From Poritiphilus flavus (GTDB lineage Bacteria; Bacteroidota; Bacteroidia; Flavobacteriales; Flavobacteriaceae): a DNA stretch of 64,000 nt. A program made the position numbers and the translations under genes. The stretch is from assembly GCF_009901585.1 (NCBI RefSeq), contig NZ_WXYO01000001.1, positions 1 through 64,000 of the forward strand, given 5' to 3'. Shown here one piece after another: positions 53,104 to 62,326 of the stretch; the stretch's first letter is position 1, and every line of letters begins with the position of its first letter. The notes under the pieces are model-generated. The model was not told the origin of the DNA and searched no databases. It was given only the letters and a program-made list of their open reading frames with translations.

Positions 53104-53544
53104 ATGGCCAGCTTGAAAAAATTCCTTGAGACGAAAAACTACCACTGGGTTCCGCTGGTGCTTACCGCAACCAACCACCTGGAAGTGACTGCAAAGATCA
53201 ATGGCATCACGGGCCGCTTTATCCTGGACACTGGAGCCTCAAATACCTGTGTAGGCTTAGACAAAATCGCATTCTTTGGATTGGCTTCGGAAGAAACCAA
53301 AATTAAGGCCGCGGGGGCCGGCGCCACCGAAATGGAGACCATGATTTCTCCCAAAAACAGTCTCGAGATCGGGGAGTGGAAAAAGAAGAAACTGAAGATC
53401 GTCCTTTTTGACCTGGTTCATGTTAATGACGCTCTAAGCGCCCATCAGGCACTACCCGTAGACGGGATCATCGGGGCTGATATCCTAAAAAAATCCCGGG
53501 CCGTCATTGACTATGACAAAAAGCGGCTTTATCTCAGAAAATAG
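53104..53544 (+). CDS. Retropepsin-like aspartic protease
   Basis: A 146-residue protein with one aspartic-protease motif FILDTGASNTCVG and the later hydrophobic-GG-like element LPVDGIIGADILKKSRAVIDY, as in clan AA retropepsin-like proteins that act as dimers. No signal peptide is seen. Bacterial members are little studied. The start is the Met at 53104, downstream of a promoter box; a longer start at 53038 would lie in the TatD coding sequence. Confidence 0.85.
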   Translation: MASLKKFLETKNYHWVPLVLTATNHLEVTAKINGITGRFILDTGASNTCVGLDKIAFFGLASEETKIKAAGAGATEMETMISPKNSLEIGEWKKKKLKIVLFDLVHVNDALSAHQALPVDGIIGADILKKSRAVIDYDKKRLYLRK

Positions 53545-53555
53545 GATTTAGGCCT

Positions 53556-54794
53556 CTAAAGTTCCAGGGCCTTCTGCACATTACCTTCCATGAGCAATTC
53601 TTCCGGACTTTCGAGCGCTTCTTTCACCGCAACCAGAAATCCTACCGATTCTTTGCCGTCAATTATACGGTGATCATAGGAAAGGGCGACAAACATCACC
53701 GGGGCAATAACGATCTGTCCATCCTTTACAACAGCACGTTCTACGATATTGTGCATCCCTAAAATCCCGCTTTGCGGAGGATTGATGATAGGGGTGGATA
53801 GCATAGAACCAAAGACCCCGCCATTTGAAATGGTAAAGGTACCTCCTGTCATTTCATCAACCGTGATCTGCCCATCCCTTGCACGTATGGCCAGGCGTTT
53901 TACCTCGGCTTCGACCCCCCTGAAGGTAAGGTTCTCCGCATTGCGTATTACCGGAACCATCAGTCCTTTGGGTCCGGAAACCGCGATACTAATATCACAG
54001 AAATCATAGCTGATCATTTCCTTGCCGTCTATCATGGAATTCACCGCGGGATACATCTGCAGGGCGCGAATAACAGCTTTGGTAAAGAAAGACATAAAGC
54101 CAAGACTCACCCCATGCTTTTCTTTAAAGGTCTCTTTGTATTGCTTCCGCAATTCAAAGATAGGCCCCATATCTACCTCGTTGAAGGTTGTGAGCATGGC
54201 AGTTTCGTTCTTTGCCGATACCAGGCGCTCTGCCACCTTACGACGCAGCATAGAAAGCTTGGTCCTGGTCTCTCCCCTGCTACCTCCGGTTGGGCTTCCC
54301 ATAGAAGGCACGGCGTTTATAGCATCTTCCTTTGTGATCCGTCCATCTCTTCCTGTCCCATTTACGGAAACGGCATCTATACCTTTTTCATCCAGGATCT
54401 TCCTGGCGGCCGGAGAAGGGGTCCCTGAAGCATAGGTTTCCTTCTTAGCTTCCGGCTGAGCGACAGCCACGGGCTGGGCGGCTTTCTGTTCTTCCTTGGC
54501 GGTGGCTTTTTCTTCAGCAGGTTTTTCCTCGGCTACCGCAGCTCCTTCCGGCTTAGCCGCACTGGTATCAATAAGGCATACTACAGCACCCACCTCAACG
54601 GCATCGCCCACTTCAGCTTTCAGGGTGATGGTACCGCTTTCTTCTGCCGGGAGTTCAAGGGTGGCTTTATCCGAATCTACCTCGGCTATGGCCTGGTCCT
54701 TTTCAACATAGTCTCCATCACTCACGAGCCATTCGGCTATTTCAACTTCAGTTATGGACTCCCCGGGGGAGGGAACTTTCATTTCTAAGATCAT
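53556..54794 (-). CDS. sucB: 2-oxoglutarate dehydrogenase E2 (dihydrolipoyl succinyltransferase)
   Basis: A 412-residue protein with one N-terminal lipoyl domain (lipoylated Lys43 in EVDSDKATLEL), an Ala/Pro/Glu-rich linker (about 80-120), a peripheral subunit-binding domain (SPAARKILDEKGIDAVSVNGTGRDGRITKED) and the catalytic domain ending with SYDHRIIDGKESVGFL, which holds the His and Asp of the active site. It transfers the succinyl group to CoA. It lies 6 bp after sucA in the same operon. Confidence 0.97.
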   Translation of the reverse strand: MILEMKVPSPGESITEVEIAEWLVSDGDYVEKDQAIAEVDSDKATLELPAEESGTITLKAEVGDAVEVGAVVCLIDTSAAKPEGAAVAEEKPAEEKATAKEEQKAAQPVAVAQPEAKKETYASGTPSPAARKILDEKGIDAVSVNGTGRDGRITKEDAINAVPSMGSPTGGSRGETRTKLSMLRRKVAERLVSAKNETAMLTTFNEVDMGPIFELRKQYKETFKEKHGVSLGFMSFFTKAVIRALQMYPAVNSMIDGKEMISYDFCDISIAVSGPKGLMVPVIRNAENLTFRGVEAEVKRLAIRARDGQITVDEMTGGTFTISNGGVFGSMLSTPIINPPQSGILGMHNIVERAVVKDGQIVIAPVMFVALSYDHRIIDGKESVGFLVAVKEALESPEELLMEGNVQKALEL

Positions 54795-54800
54795 TTGAAC

Positions 54801-57617
54801 TTATTTTGATTTACTTTTTCTTGTTTTTATACGGGTCATGTTGTCTTTACTCTTGTCAAAGACATAGTCTATGACCTGTTGATGCCGCATTTTGGAACGC
54901 ACGGCGCTACCAGCCGAAGGAGAAGCGTAAAACCTCCTGGAGGCTACCCTGAATTTGCCCGCCTGGTCAAAATGCATCATCAGATGGCTCCAGGCACCCA
55001 TATTTCGGGGTTCTTCCTGCGCCCAGACCAGGTCATCCGCATTTTTGTATTTGGCTATGACCTCTTTCATCCGGTCTGTCGGCAAAGGGAATAGCTGCTC
55101 GATCCGCACCAGGGCCACATCCTCTCTTTTCAGATCTTCTCTGGCCGCAAGCAGATCGTAATAAAACTTCCCGGTACAGAATACCAGAGTTTTTACCTTG
55201 GCAGCCTTTGCTTCCGCATCGTCTATCACCTCCTGGAAACTACCGGATACCAACTCATCAACGGTTGAAACAGCACGGGGATGACGCAACAGGCTCTTAG
55301 GTGTAAAAACTATGAGTGGTTTTCTGAAATTCACCAGCATCTGTCTTCTAAGGAGGTGGAACATATTGGCCGGTGTAGTACAGTCTGCAACATACATATT
55401 ATCACGGGCGCAAAGTTGTAAATAGCGCTCCATCCTGGCAGAAGAATGCTCAGCACCCTGGCCTTCATAACCGTGTGGCAACAGCATTACGAGCCCGTTT
55501 TGTAACTTCCATTTATCCTCAGCAGCCGAGATGTACTGGTCTATCATGATCTGGGCCCCATTGCTAAAATCACCAAATTGAGCCTCCCAAATGGTCAGTG
55601 TATTCGGACTGGCCATGGCGTAGCCGTAATCAAAACCCACTACTCCGTATTCGGACAGTAGCGAGTTGTAGATCTGGAACCTTCCCTGCTTATCAGAAAT
55701 GCTGTTCAACAGCATGATCTCTTCTTCGCTTTCTTCCACTTTCATCACCGCATGACGATGCGAAAATGTACCTCTTTCCACATCCTGTCCGGAGATACGC
55801 ACTCCAAATCCTTCTTCCAGAAGCGTTCCATAGGCCAGTAATTCTCCCATGGCCCAATCCAGCTTATCTGTTTCGAAGAACATCTTCTTTCGGTCCCCGA
55901 CCAGGCGTTCTACTTTTCTCAGGAATTTCTTGCCTTCAGGCAATTCAGTAATCGCCTTGGCGATCGCGGTGAGTTTTTTGAGGTCATAGCTGGTGTCTAC
56001 CGGCTCCATCATCTCCCATTCCCGAACATTCATAAATCCTTTCCACTCGTCGGCCATGAATGGGGTGATCTCTGTTTTATCTTCTTTCCTTGAATCTTCC
56101 AGTTCCTCTTCCAGTGTAGATTTATAATCGGCTTCCAGCTTTTTCACGTAGGATTCATCAATGATCCCTTCAGACATTAAGCGATCCGCATAGATCTCAC
56201 GTGGATTTTTATGTTTCGCGATAGCCTTGTAGAGTTTGGGCTGGGTAAAGCGCGGTTCGTCCCCTTCGTTATGTCCGTATTTACGATATCCGAGTAGATC
56301 GAGGAACACATCCCTATTGAAACGCATTCGGTATTCCAGCGCAAACAGGGAGGCGTGAACTACGGCTTCCGCATCATCAGCATTGATATGCAAAACCGGA
56401 GACAGGGTTACCTTTCCCACATCAGTACAATAGGTAGAGGACCTTCCGTCCAGGTAATTCGTGGTAAAACCGATCTGATTGTTGACCACGATATGAATGG
56501 TACCATGAGTCTTGTAACCGTCCAAAGAGGCCATCTGCACTACCTCATAAGCCAGTCCCTGACCGGCAATGGCGGCGTCTCCGTGAACTACTATAGGTAA
56601 TACTTTTGAAAAATCGTCCGGGTAATGCGTATCCTGCTTGGCCCTGGTGATCCCTTCAACTACCGCACCAACCGTTTCCAGATGGGAGGGGTTGGGTGCT
56701 ATGTTCATGTTGATGGCATTTCCACCATCCGCCTTTCGCAGGGAAGTCCAACCCAAATGGTATTTGACATCCCCGTCAAAGATCTCCTGTTCATAGTCCT
56801 TACCGTCAAATTCACTAAAGATATCCTTGGCGGATTTGCCAAAGATATTGGTCAGCACATTGAGCCTTCCCCGGTGCGCCATTCCCATCACAAACTGCTT
56901 AACACCCAGTTCTGCGGCTCTTTCCACTATAGCATCCAGGGCAGGGATCAGGGATTCGTTTCCCTCTAAAGAGAAGCGCTTTTGGCCCACGTATTTCGTA
57001 TGTAAAAAAGCCTCAAAGGAAACCGCCTGATTCAGTTTTTTAAGAATATGCTTTTTTCTTTGCTCATTAAAATCCGGATGGTTGTCATTGACATTCAGCC
57101 AATCCTGGATCCACTGCACGCGTTCCGGGCTTCGGATATACATATACTCCACCCCTATGGCATCGCAATAAATTCGCTGCAGGTGATTGACGATCTCACG
57201 CAGGGTTTTTTTCCCAATCCCGATAATCTCCCCGGCGCTGAATTCCGTTTCCATATCTGCCTGGGATAAGCCAAAATTCTCTATATCAAGGGTTGGAGCG
57301 TACTTTCGGCGTTCCCTTACCGGATTGGTTTTGGTAAACAAATGACCCCTGCTGCGATAACCATCGATCAGGCGTACAACCTGAAATTCCTTTTGCAGAG
57401 ATTCCGGGATAGCTATTTCCTGACCGTTCGTTGTGACCAGGTGCCCGTTCTGAGCCTGAAGTCCCACTTCGTCCATGGCGCTTTCCGTGCCAAAATCAAA
57501 CCCCTGAAAAAAAGCTCGCCAACTGGGTTCTACACTATCAGGGTTAACGAGATATTTGTCGTAGAGTTCGGCAAAAAAAGAAGTGTGCGCCGTATTTAAG
57601 AAGGAGTATTTATCCAT
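54801..57617 (-). CDS. sucA: 2-oxoglutarate dehydrogenase E1
   Basis: A 938-residue thiamine-diphosphate enzyme. The N-terminus has the E1o start FLNTAHTSFFAELYDKYLVNP and PSWRAFFQGFDF. The core has FVMGMAHRGRLNVLTNIFGK, the ThDP motif GDAAIAGQGLAYEVVQMA with NNQIGFTTN, and the C-terminal HGYEGQGAEHSSARMER. It decarboxylates 2-oxoglutarate in the TCA cycle. A TAnnTTTG box lies 34 bp upstream. Confidence 0.97.
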   Translation of the reverse strand: MDKYSFLNTAHTSFFAELYDKYLVNPDSVEPSWRAFFQGFDFGTESAMDEVGLQAQNGHLVTTNGQEIAIPESLQKEFQVVRLIDGYRSRGHLFTKTNPVRERRKYAPTLDIENFGLSQADMETEFSAGEIIGIGKKTLREIVNHLQRIYCDAIGVEYMYIRSPERVQWIQDWLNVNDNHPDFNEQRKKHILKKLNQAVSFEAFLHTKYVGQKRFSLEGNESLIPALDAIVERAAELGVKQFVMGMAHRGRLNVLTNIFGKSAKDIFSEFDGKDYEQEIFDGDVKYHLGWTSLRKADGGNAINMNIAPNPSHLETVGAVVEGITRAKQDTHYPDDFSKVLPIVVHGDAAIAGQGLAYEVVQMASLDGYKTHGTIHIVVNNQIGFTTNYLDGRSSTYCTDVGKVTLSPVLHINADDAEAVVHASLFALEYRMRFNRDVFLDLLGYRKYGHNEGDEPRFTQPKLYKAIAKHKNPREIYADRLMSEGIIDESYVKKLEADYKSTLEEELEDSRKEDKTEITPFMADEWKGFMNVREWEMMEPVDTSYDLKKLTAIAKAITELPEGKKFLRKVERLVGDRKKMFFETDKLDWAMGELLAYGTLLEEGFGVRISGQDVERGTFSHRHAVMKVEESEEEIMLLNSISDKQGRFQIYNSLLSEYGVVGFDYGYAMASPNTLTIWEAQFGDFSNGAQIMIDQYISAAEDKWKLQNGLVMLLPHGYEGQGAEHSSARMERYLQLCARDNMYVADCTTPANMFHLLRRQMLVNFRKPLIVFTPKSLLRHPRAVSTVDELVSGSFQEVIDDAEAKAAKVKTLVFCTGKFYYDLLAAREDLKREDVALVRIEQLFPLPTDRMKEVIAKYKNADDLVWAQEEPRNMGAWSHLMMHFDQAGKFRVASRRFYASPSAGSAVRSKMRHQQVIDYVFDKSKDNMTRIKTRKSKSK

Positions 57618-57651
57618 GGATAATCTGTCGATCTATATGAGAATAACTTAT

Positions 57652-57659
57652 CAAAAATA
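57652..57659 (-). promoter_or_regulatory. -7 box of the sucAB operon
   Basis: TATTTTTG on the minus strand matches TAnnTTTG, giving an expected leader of about 28 nt before the sucA ATG. No exact TTG was found at -33. Confidence 0.5.
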
Positions 57660-57719
57660 CAACTTTTAAAGCTTATTAAGCCTATCTTAGAACCTATTAT
57701 TCACAAAATTGAATGCTTC

Positions 57720-58256
57720 ATGATCCGCTTAAGGCCCCTGTCAATTAAAAAGTATATTTTACCTTTTGTAATCCTGCTATTTGGAGGCATTTGTTATTCC
57801 CAGGTTTCCTATTCCGATGGTAATTTCTGGTCTAAGGTGCGCTATGGCGGTGGCCTTGGTCTGGGGTTTGGGAATAACAGCTTTAACGCAGCCATATCTC
57901 CCAGTGCCATTTACCAGGCCAACCCCTATTTCGCTATAGGAACGGGTTTGAGTTTTAACTACTCTAAATTTCGCGACTCCAGATTGACCGCTTATGGTGG
58001 AAGTCTGATCTCCCTGGTCAATCCGATCAGGGAACTGCAACTGTCTGCAGAGTTTGAGCAACTCAGGGTAAATCAGCGCCTTGAACTGGATGGTAGTCCG
58101 GACCTGGAAGATAACTACTGGCTCCCTGCCCTGTATCTCGGGATTGGTTACAGCAATCAAAATGTTACCGTGGGCATACGTTACGATGTGCTCTTCGATG
58201 AAGGAAGGAGTATTTATGCGGATCCATGGGCTCCTTTTGTGCGCGTATTTTTTTAG
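57720..58256 (+). CDS. Small outer-membrane beta-barrel protein
   Basis: A 178-residue protein with a signal peptide (KYILPFVILLFGGICYSQ) and alternating hydrophobic strands (YGGGLGLGFGNNSFNAAISP, YFAIGTGLSFNYS, QLSAEFEQLRVNQRLE, LPALYLGIGYSNQNVTVGIRY), ending in a terminal Phe (FVRVFF) as outer-membrane barrels do. It is divergent from sucA. The function is unknown; a structural or porin-like role is possible. Confidence 0.75.
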   Translation: MIRLRPLSIKKYILPFVILLFGGICYSQVSYSDGNFWSKVRYGGGLGLGFGNNSFNAAISPSAIYQANPYFAIGTGLSFNYSKFRDSRLTAYGGSLISLVNPIRELQLSAEFEQLRVNQRLELDGSPDLEDNYWLPALYLGIGYSNQNVTVGIRYDVLFDEGRSIYADPWAPFVRVFF

Positions 58257-58260
58257 GGGA

Positions 58261-58629
58261 TCAGCTGTATTTCCGCTTTAGCAATACCTTTTGCCATTCC
58301 CTTTTAAGGATGAGGAAAGCAATTTCCCGTGAAAGCTCTACTGCATCGGTTATAGGGATATCCTTAAAATTCCTTTCGGGAACGTCTACCACATAAAGCA
58401 GGTTGAGATAGTCTGAGAACCGCTCCATGAGCAGGACGTAGATCTTCTCTTGCAGCAGGGAAATCAGTGCTGCCGGTTTTAATTTTTCCGGATATTCTAC
58501 ATTTGAAAGCGAGGTGCTAATGTTTGCCAGTTCAAAATCCTTTCGCAACTGCCATACCAGCTCGCGGTAAAGCCCTTCAGAAATTGAAGCGGACAAAAGT
58601 TCTGTACTGTTGCGATACCCTGTTTCCAT
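58261..58629 (-). CDS. Conserved hypothetical helical protein
   Basis: A 122-residue protein of helical character with no signal peptide or membrane segment. The sequence YRELVWQLRKDFELANIS and KLKPAALISLLQEKIYVLLMERFSDYLNLLYVVDVPE reads as a real folded protein. I do not recognise a family. It lies 36 bp downstream of the amidohydrolase on the same strand. Confidence 0.65.
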   Translation of the reverse strand: METGYRNSTELLSASISEGLYRELVWQLRKDFELANISTSLSNVEYPEKLKPAALISLLQEKIYVLLMERFSDYLNLLYVVDVPERNFKDIPITDAVELSREIAFLILKREWQKVLLKRKYS

Positions 58630-58665
58630 ACCTCAAATACGAAATGAGGCTTACTTTAGTTTATC

Positions 58666-59937
58666 TTATTTGTAGATCTTCCCCTCTTTCATCACAAAAT
58701 CTACCTGTTGAAGTAACTCCACATTCTTTAGAGGATCTCCTTCTACTGCCACAATATCAGCGATATATCCGGCCTTAAGTTGCCCCAGTTCATCTCCCAT
58801 GCCAAGCAGATCAGCATTCGTGACCGTTGCCGCCTGCAGTGCCTCCATGATGGGCATTCCGGCTTCTGTCATATAGACAAATTCGGCCGCATTTTCCCCA
58901 TGTGGGAATACCCCGGCATCCGTACCAAATGCAATAGGAACACCCCGCTTGTAAGCCCGGGCGAAAGTATCCTGGATAAGTGGACCGATTTCCCTGGCTT
59001 TCTGAGCGACTACATCCGGAAAATACCCCTTGACCTCAGCTTTTTCGGCCACCTTCTTTCCGGCGGTTATGGTTGGAACCATATAGGCATTGTACTCTTT
59101 CATCAACTCCATGGTTTCTTCACTCATAAAACTGCCGTGCTCTATGGTTTTAATACCTCCTTTGACCGCGCGTTGCATACCTTCATCCCCATGGGCATGG
59201 GCGGCGGTGAGCATGCCATAATCGGCAGCTATTTCTGTGATAGCCTTGATCTCCGGGATGGTGAATTGCGGATTCCTTCCGCTTTTTGCCACACTTAGCA
59301 CTCCTCCGGTAGCGGTGATCTTGATGACATCCGCACCGTCTTTGTATCGCTGGCGAACCGCCTTTTTACCATCCTCAGGAGAATTTACGACGCCTTCCCT
59401 GGGACCCGGGTCTCCCATCAATTCTTTTTTTCTTCCATTGGTCGGATCCGCATGCCCCCCTGTTGTTGCTATGGCCTTGCCGGCGGTAAAGATCCTAGGG
59501 CCTTCTACCAGTCCTTTGCTTATGGCCTTTCGCAGGGCGATATTTACCCCTGTTCCTCCCAGATCCCTTACCGTGGTGAAACCCGCCATCAGGGTTCTTC
59601 TGGCGTATACTGAAGACTCAAAGGCAATATCTGCCTCGTTCATGGTGAAGCGATTAATATAGGCCTTCGGACTTGATTGACTTTCTATATGTACGTGCAT
59701 ATCAATAAAGCCGGGTAATACTGTCTTGCTTCTTAGATCTACGACCTTATCTTTGGAAGCACCAGATACGTAGCCATTTTCTATACGACTTATTTTCTCA
59801 CCGGAGACCACAATGGTCTTTTCTTTCAAGATCTTTCCACTGCCGGTATCTACCAGGCGTCCACATTGCAAATAGGTATCCTGCGCCATGGTCTTTCCGG
59901 AAAATGCAAGGGTCAGGGCTAAAACTAGGTACTTCAT
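58666..59937 (-). CDS. Secreted amidohydrolase-family enzyme (Xaa-Pro dipeptidase-like)
   Basis: A 423-residue enzyme from the ATG at 59937, with a signal peptide (YLVLALTLAFSGKTMAQ). The binuclear metal motifs are present: LPGFIDMHVHIES, the Lys-bearing DVIKITATGGV, AAHAHGDEGMQ, EHGSFMSEE and FGTDAGVFPHGENA. This is the imidazolonepropionase-like amidohydrolase group that often acts as Xaa-Pro or other carboxy-dipeptidases. It begins 17 bp after galE. The frame's upstream Met at 59979 would overlap galE and lacks a signal. Confidence 0.88.
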   Translation of the reverse strand: MKYLVLALTLAFSGKTMAQDTYLQCGRLVDTGSGKILKEKTIVVSGEKISRIENGYVSGASKDKVVDLRSKTVLPGFIDMHVHIESQSSPKAYINRFTMNEADIAFESSVYARRTLMAGFTTVRDLGGTGVNIALRKAISKGLVEGPRIFTAGKAIATTGGHADPTNGRKKELMGDPGPREGVVNSPEDGKKAVRQRYKDGADVIKITATGGVLSVAKSGRNPQFTIPEIKAITEIAADYGMLTAAHAHGDEGMQRAVKGGIKTIEHGSFMSEETMELMKEYNAYMVPTITAGKKVAEKAEVKGYFPDVVAQKAREIGPLIQDTFARAYKRGVPIAFGTDAGVFPHGENAAEFVYMTEAGMPIMEALQAATVTNADLLGMGDELGQLKAGYIADIVAVEGDPLKNVELLQQVDFVMKEGKIYK

Positions 59938-59954
59938 TGTCTCAAATTTTATGA

Positions 59955-60971
59955 TTATTCTCTGATTTTCTGCTCCCATTCCCAGGCAGACCTCATCGCT
60001 TCATCCAGACTGGATTCCGCCTTCCATCCCAGTACTTCATTCGCCTTGGTGGTATCCGCATAGGCCTGTATCACATCGCCCGCTCTTCTCCCTACGATAT
60101 CGTATTTGAGTTTTTTGTTGGAGACCCTTTCAAAACTGGCTATAACCTCGAGAACGGAACTCCCCTTACCGGTCCCAACGTTGTACACCTCGTAGTTCTC
60201 GGTATTCTTGCCGTCGATCAACCTTTGCAAGGCGACAACGTGAGCATTGGCCAGATCCACCACATGGATATAATCCCGAATACAGGTACCATCTTCCGTG
60301 GGATAATCATCGCCAAAGACCGAAAGCTTTTCGCGGATCCCGGCAGCCGTTTGCGTAATAAAAGGGACCAGATTTTGCGGAACACCAATGGGCAATTCTC
60401 CGATCTCCGCACTTGGATGTGCTCCAATCGGATTGAAGTATCTCAGCGAAATGGCATTCAGGTTGCTATTTACTTTACAGGTATCGGAAATGATCTCCTC
60501 CCCGATTTGTTTGGTATTCCCGTAAGGTGATTCCGCTGTCTTCACCGGAGCACTTTCGGTAATGGGAAGCTCATCCGCCTGACCGTAGACCGTACAGGAA
60601 GAACTGAAAATAAAGTTAGCTGATTCCTTTGCTGTGAGTTCTTTTAGCAGATAAACCAGGGTATTGATATTGTTCTCGTAATATAGCAGAGGTTTTTCCA
60701 CACTTTCGCCTACCGCTTTGGAGGCTGCAAAATGGATTGCCCCCTGAAGATCGGCGTGTCTTTCAAAAAAATCCCGTACGGACTCCTGCTGCTTCAGATC
60801 TATTTTTTCGAATACCGGTCTTTTGCCTGTTATGGCGGTTATCCCGTCCAGCACATTTTCGGAAGAATTGGAACAATCGTCAATAATGACAACTTCAAAA
60901 CCCCTGTTTTGTAATGCAACCACAGTATGCGAACCGATAAAACCGAGTCCGCCCGTCACTAATATTTTCAT
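59955..60971 (-). CDS. galE: UDP-glucose 4-epimerase
   Basis: A 338-residue short-chain dehydrogenase with the NAD motif VTGGLGFIGSHTVVAL, the SSSCTVYGQADELPI segment with catalytic Ser/Tyr, YGNTKQIGEEII (Tyr-xxx-Lys) and GTGKGSSVLEVI. It interconverts UDP-glucose and UDP-galactose for glycan synthesis. It lies between the DegT aminotransferase (106 bp) and the amidohydrolase. Confidence 0.95.
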   Translation of the reverse strand: MKILVTGGLGFIGSHTVVALQNRGFEVVIIDDCSNSSENVLDGITAITGKRPVFEKIDLKQQESVRDFFERHADLQGAIHFAASKAVGESVEKPLLYYENNINTLVYLLKELTAKESANFIFSSSCTVYGQADELPITESAPVKTAESPYGNTKQIGEEIISDTCKVNSNLNAISLRYFNPIGAHPSAEIGELPIGVPQNLVPFITQTAAGIREKLSVFGDDYPTEDGTCIRDYIHVVDLANAHVVALQRLIDGKNTENYEVYNVGTGKGSSVLEVIASFERVSNKKLKYDIVGRRAGDVIQAYADTTKANEVLGWKAESSLDEAMRSAWEWEQKIRE

Positions 60972-61077
60972 GAGATAAATGCGTTAGGGTGAGGGATTGG
61001 TGTTTGGTTATTCATTCGTGTTTTACTACTTCTGATCAGAAATCCGGGTAGCTCGCTTTGGGTTATGTTTCTAATGG

Positions 61078-62232
61078 CTAGTCTTTGAGAAAATTGATAA
61101 TTGTTGTAGTGATAAAGTCTATTTGTTCGTCATCCAGTTCGGTATGCATCGGTAAGGAGATCACCTCATCCACCAGTTGGTTGGTGACCGGGAAATCTGC
61201 CTCGTCATATCGCTCATCCACATAGGCCTTTTGTTTGTGCAATGGAATGGGGTAGTATATTCCGTGAGGGATCCCTTTCTCACCCAAATGAGTGGCCAGG
61301 GCATCTCGTTTTCCGTTGGTGATCCTCAAAGTGTACTGATGAAATACATGGCAGTCGCAAGTATCACAAATGCCGGAACAATCCCTGACCGTTACCGGGA
61401 CAATTACCGAATCCAGGTCGGAAAAGGCCCTTGAATAAGCACGGGCTGCCTGCCTCCTTTTATCGCAATAGGCATCCAGCTTTGGGAGTTTGGCACTTAG
61501 TACTGCTGCCTGTATGGAATCCAGACGCGAATTTACCCCTACAACATCGTGATGATATCGCTGGTACATGCCGTGATTCACGATCCCGCGAATGGTGTGC
61601 GCCAGCTCATCATCATTGGTGAAAATAGCTCCACCGTCTCCGTAGCAACCAAGATTCTTGGAAGGAAAGAATGAGGTAGAGCCCACATGGCCAATAGTTC
61701 CGGCTTTTTTCCTGGAACCATCCTTAAAAAGGTGATTCGCGCCTATGGCCTGGGCGTTATCCTCGATGACGTACAGCTGGTGTTTCTCAGCGATTTCCAT
61801 AATGGCGTCCATGTCTGCACACTGCCCGAACAGATGTACCGGAACTATGGCTTTGGTCCTGGGAGTGATTGCCTTTTCAATAGCAGCCGGATCAATATTA
61901 AAGGTGTCCGGGCTAACATCTACTAAAACCGGGGTTAACCTCAGCAATGCGATCACCTCAACAGTAGCCGCAAAAGTAAAATCTGCTGTTATAACCTCAT
62001 CTCCAGGTTCCAGCCCCAGGCCCATCATGGCTATTTGAAGCGCATCTGTACCATTGGCACAGGGGATCACATGTTTTACACCCAGGTAGTCTTCCAACGC
62101 TTTCTGAAAGCTGTGTACATGAGGCCCGTTGATAAATGCTGCAGAATCTAGAATTTCGGAAATCGAGTCATTGACCTGCCCTTTGATCTCCTGGTACTGA
62201 CCTACGAGGTCTACCATCTGAATTTTTTTCAT
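61078..62232 (-). CDS. DegT/DnrJ/EryC1/StrS sugar aminotransferase
   Basis: A 384-residue PLP enzyme. KKIQMVDLVGQYQEIKGQV starts the fold, VIPCANGTDALQIAMMGLGL binds the cofactor phosphate, IEDNAQAIGA carries the Asp for the ring nitrogen, and TSFFPSKNLGCYGDGG holds the PLP lysine. The family makes amino sugars on UDP- or dTDP-keto sugars for LPS, exopolysaccharide or glycoprotein glycans. Which sugar is not clear. The shorter start at 62232 is preferred. GalE follows. Confidence 0.92.
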   Translation of the reverse strand: MKKIQMVDLVGQYQEIKGQVNDSISEILDSAAFINGPHVHSFQKALEDYLGVKHVIPCANGTDALQIAMMGLGLEPGDEVITADFTFAATVEVIALLRLTPVLVDVSPDTFNIDPAAIEKAITPRTKAIVPVHLFGQCADMDAIMEIAEKHQLYVIEDNAQAIGANHLFKDGSRKKAGTIGHVGSTSFFPSKNLGCYGDGGAIFTNDDELAHTIRGIVNHGMYQRYHHDVVGVNSRLDSIQAAVLSAKLPKLDAYCDKRRQAARAYSRAFSDLDSVIVPVTVRDCSGICDTCDCHVFHQYTLRITNGKRDALATHLGEKGIPHGIYYPIPLHKQKAYVDERYDEADFPVTNQLVDEVISLPMHTELDDEQIDFITTTIINFLKD

Positions 62233-62326
62233 CGTCGCGGATTGTGTAAGCAATATTACGAAATAAAGAGACCAGCGTCAATCACTTTGCCGAAAGAAAC
62301 GTATTTTTACCCCAAACTAATTCATA

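Noticed and set aside
53065-53178. N-terminal extension of TatD
   Set aside because: TatD proteins begin at the DTHTH motif; the extension crosses the divergent promoters and the start of the retropepsin-like gene.
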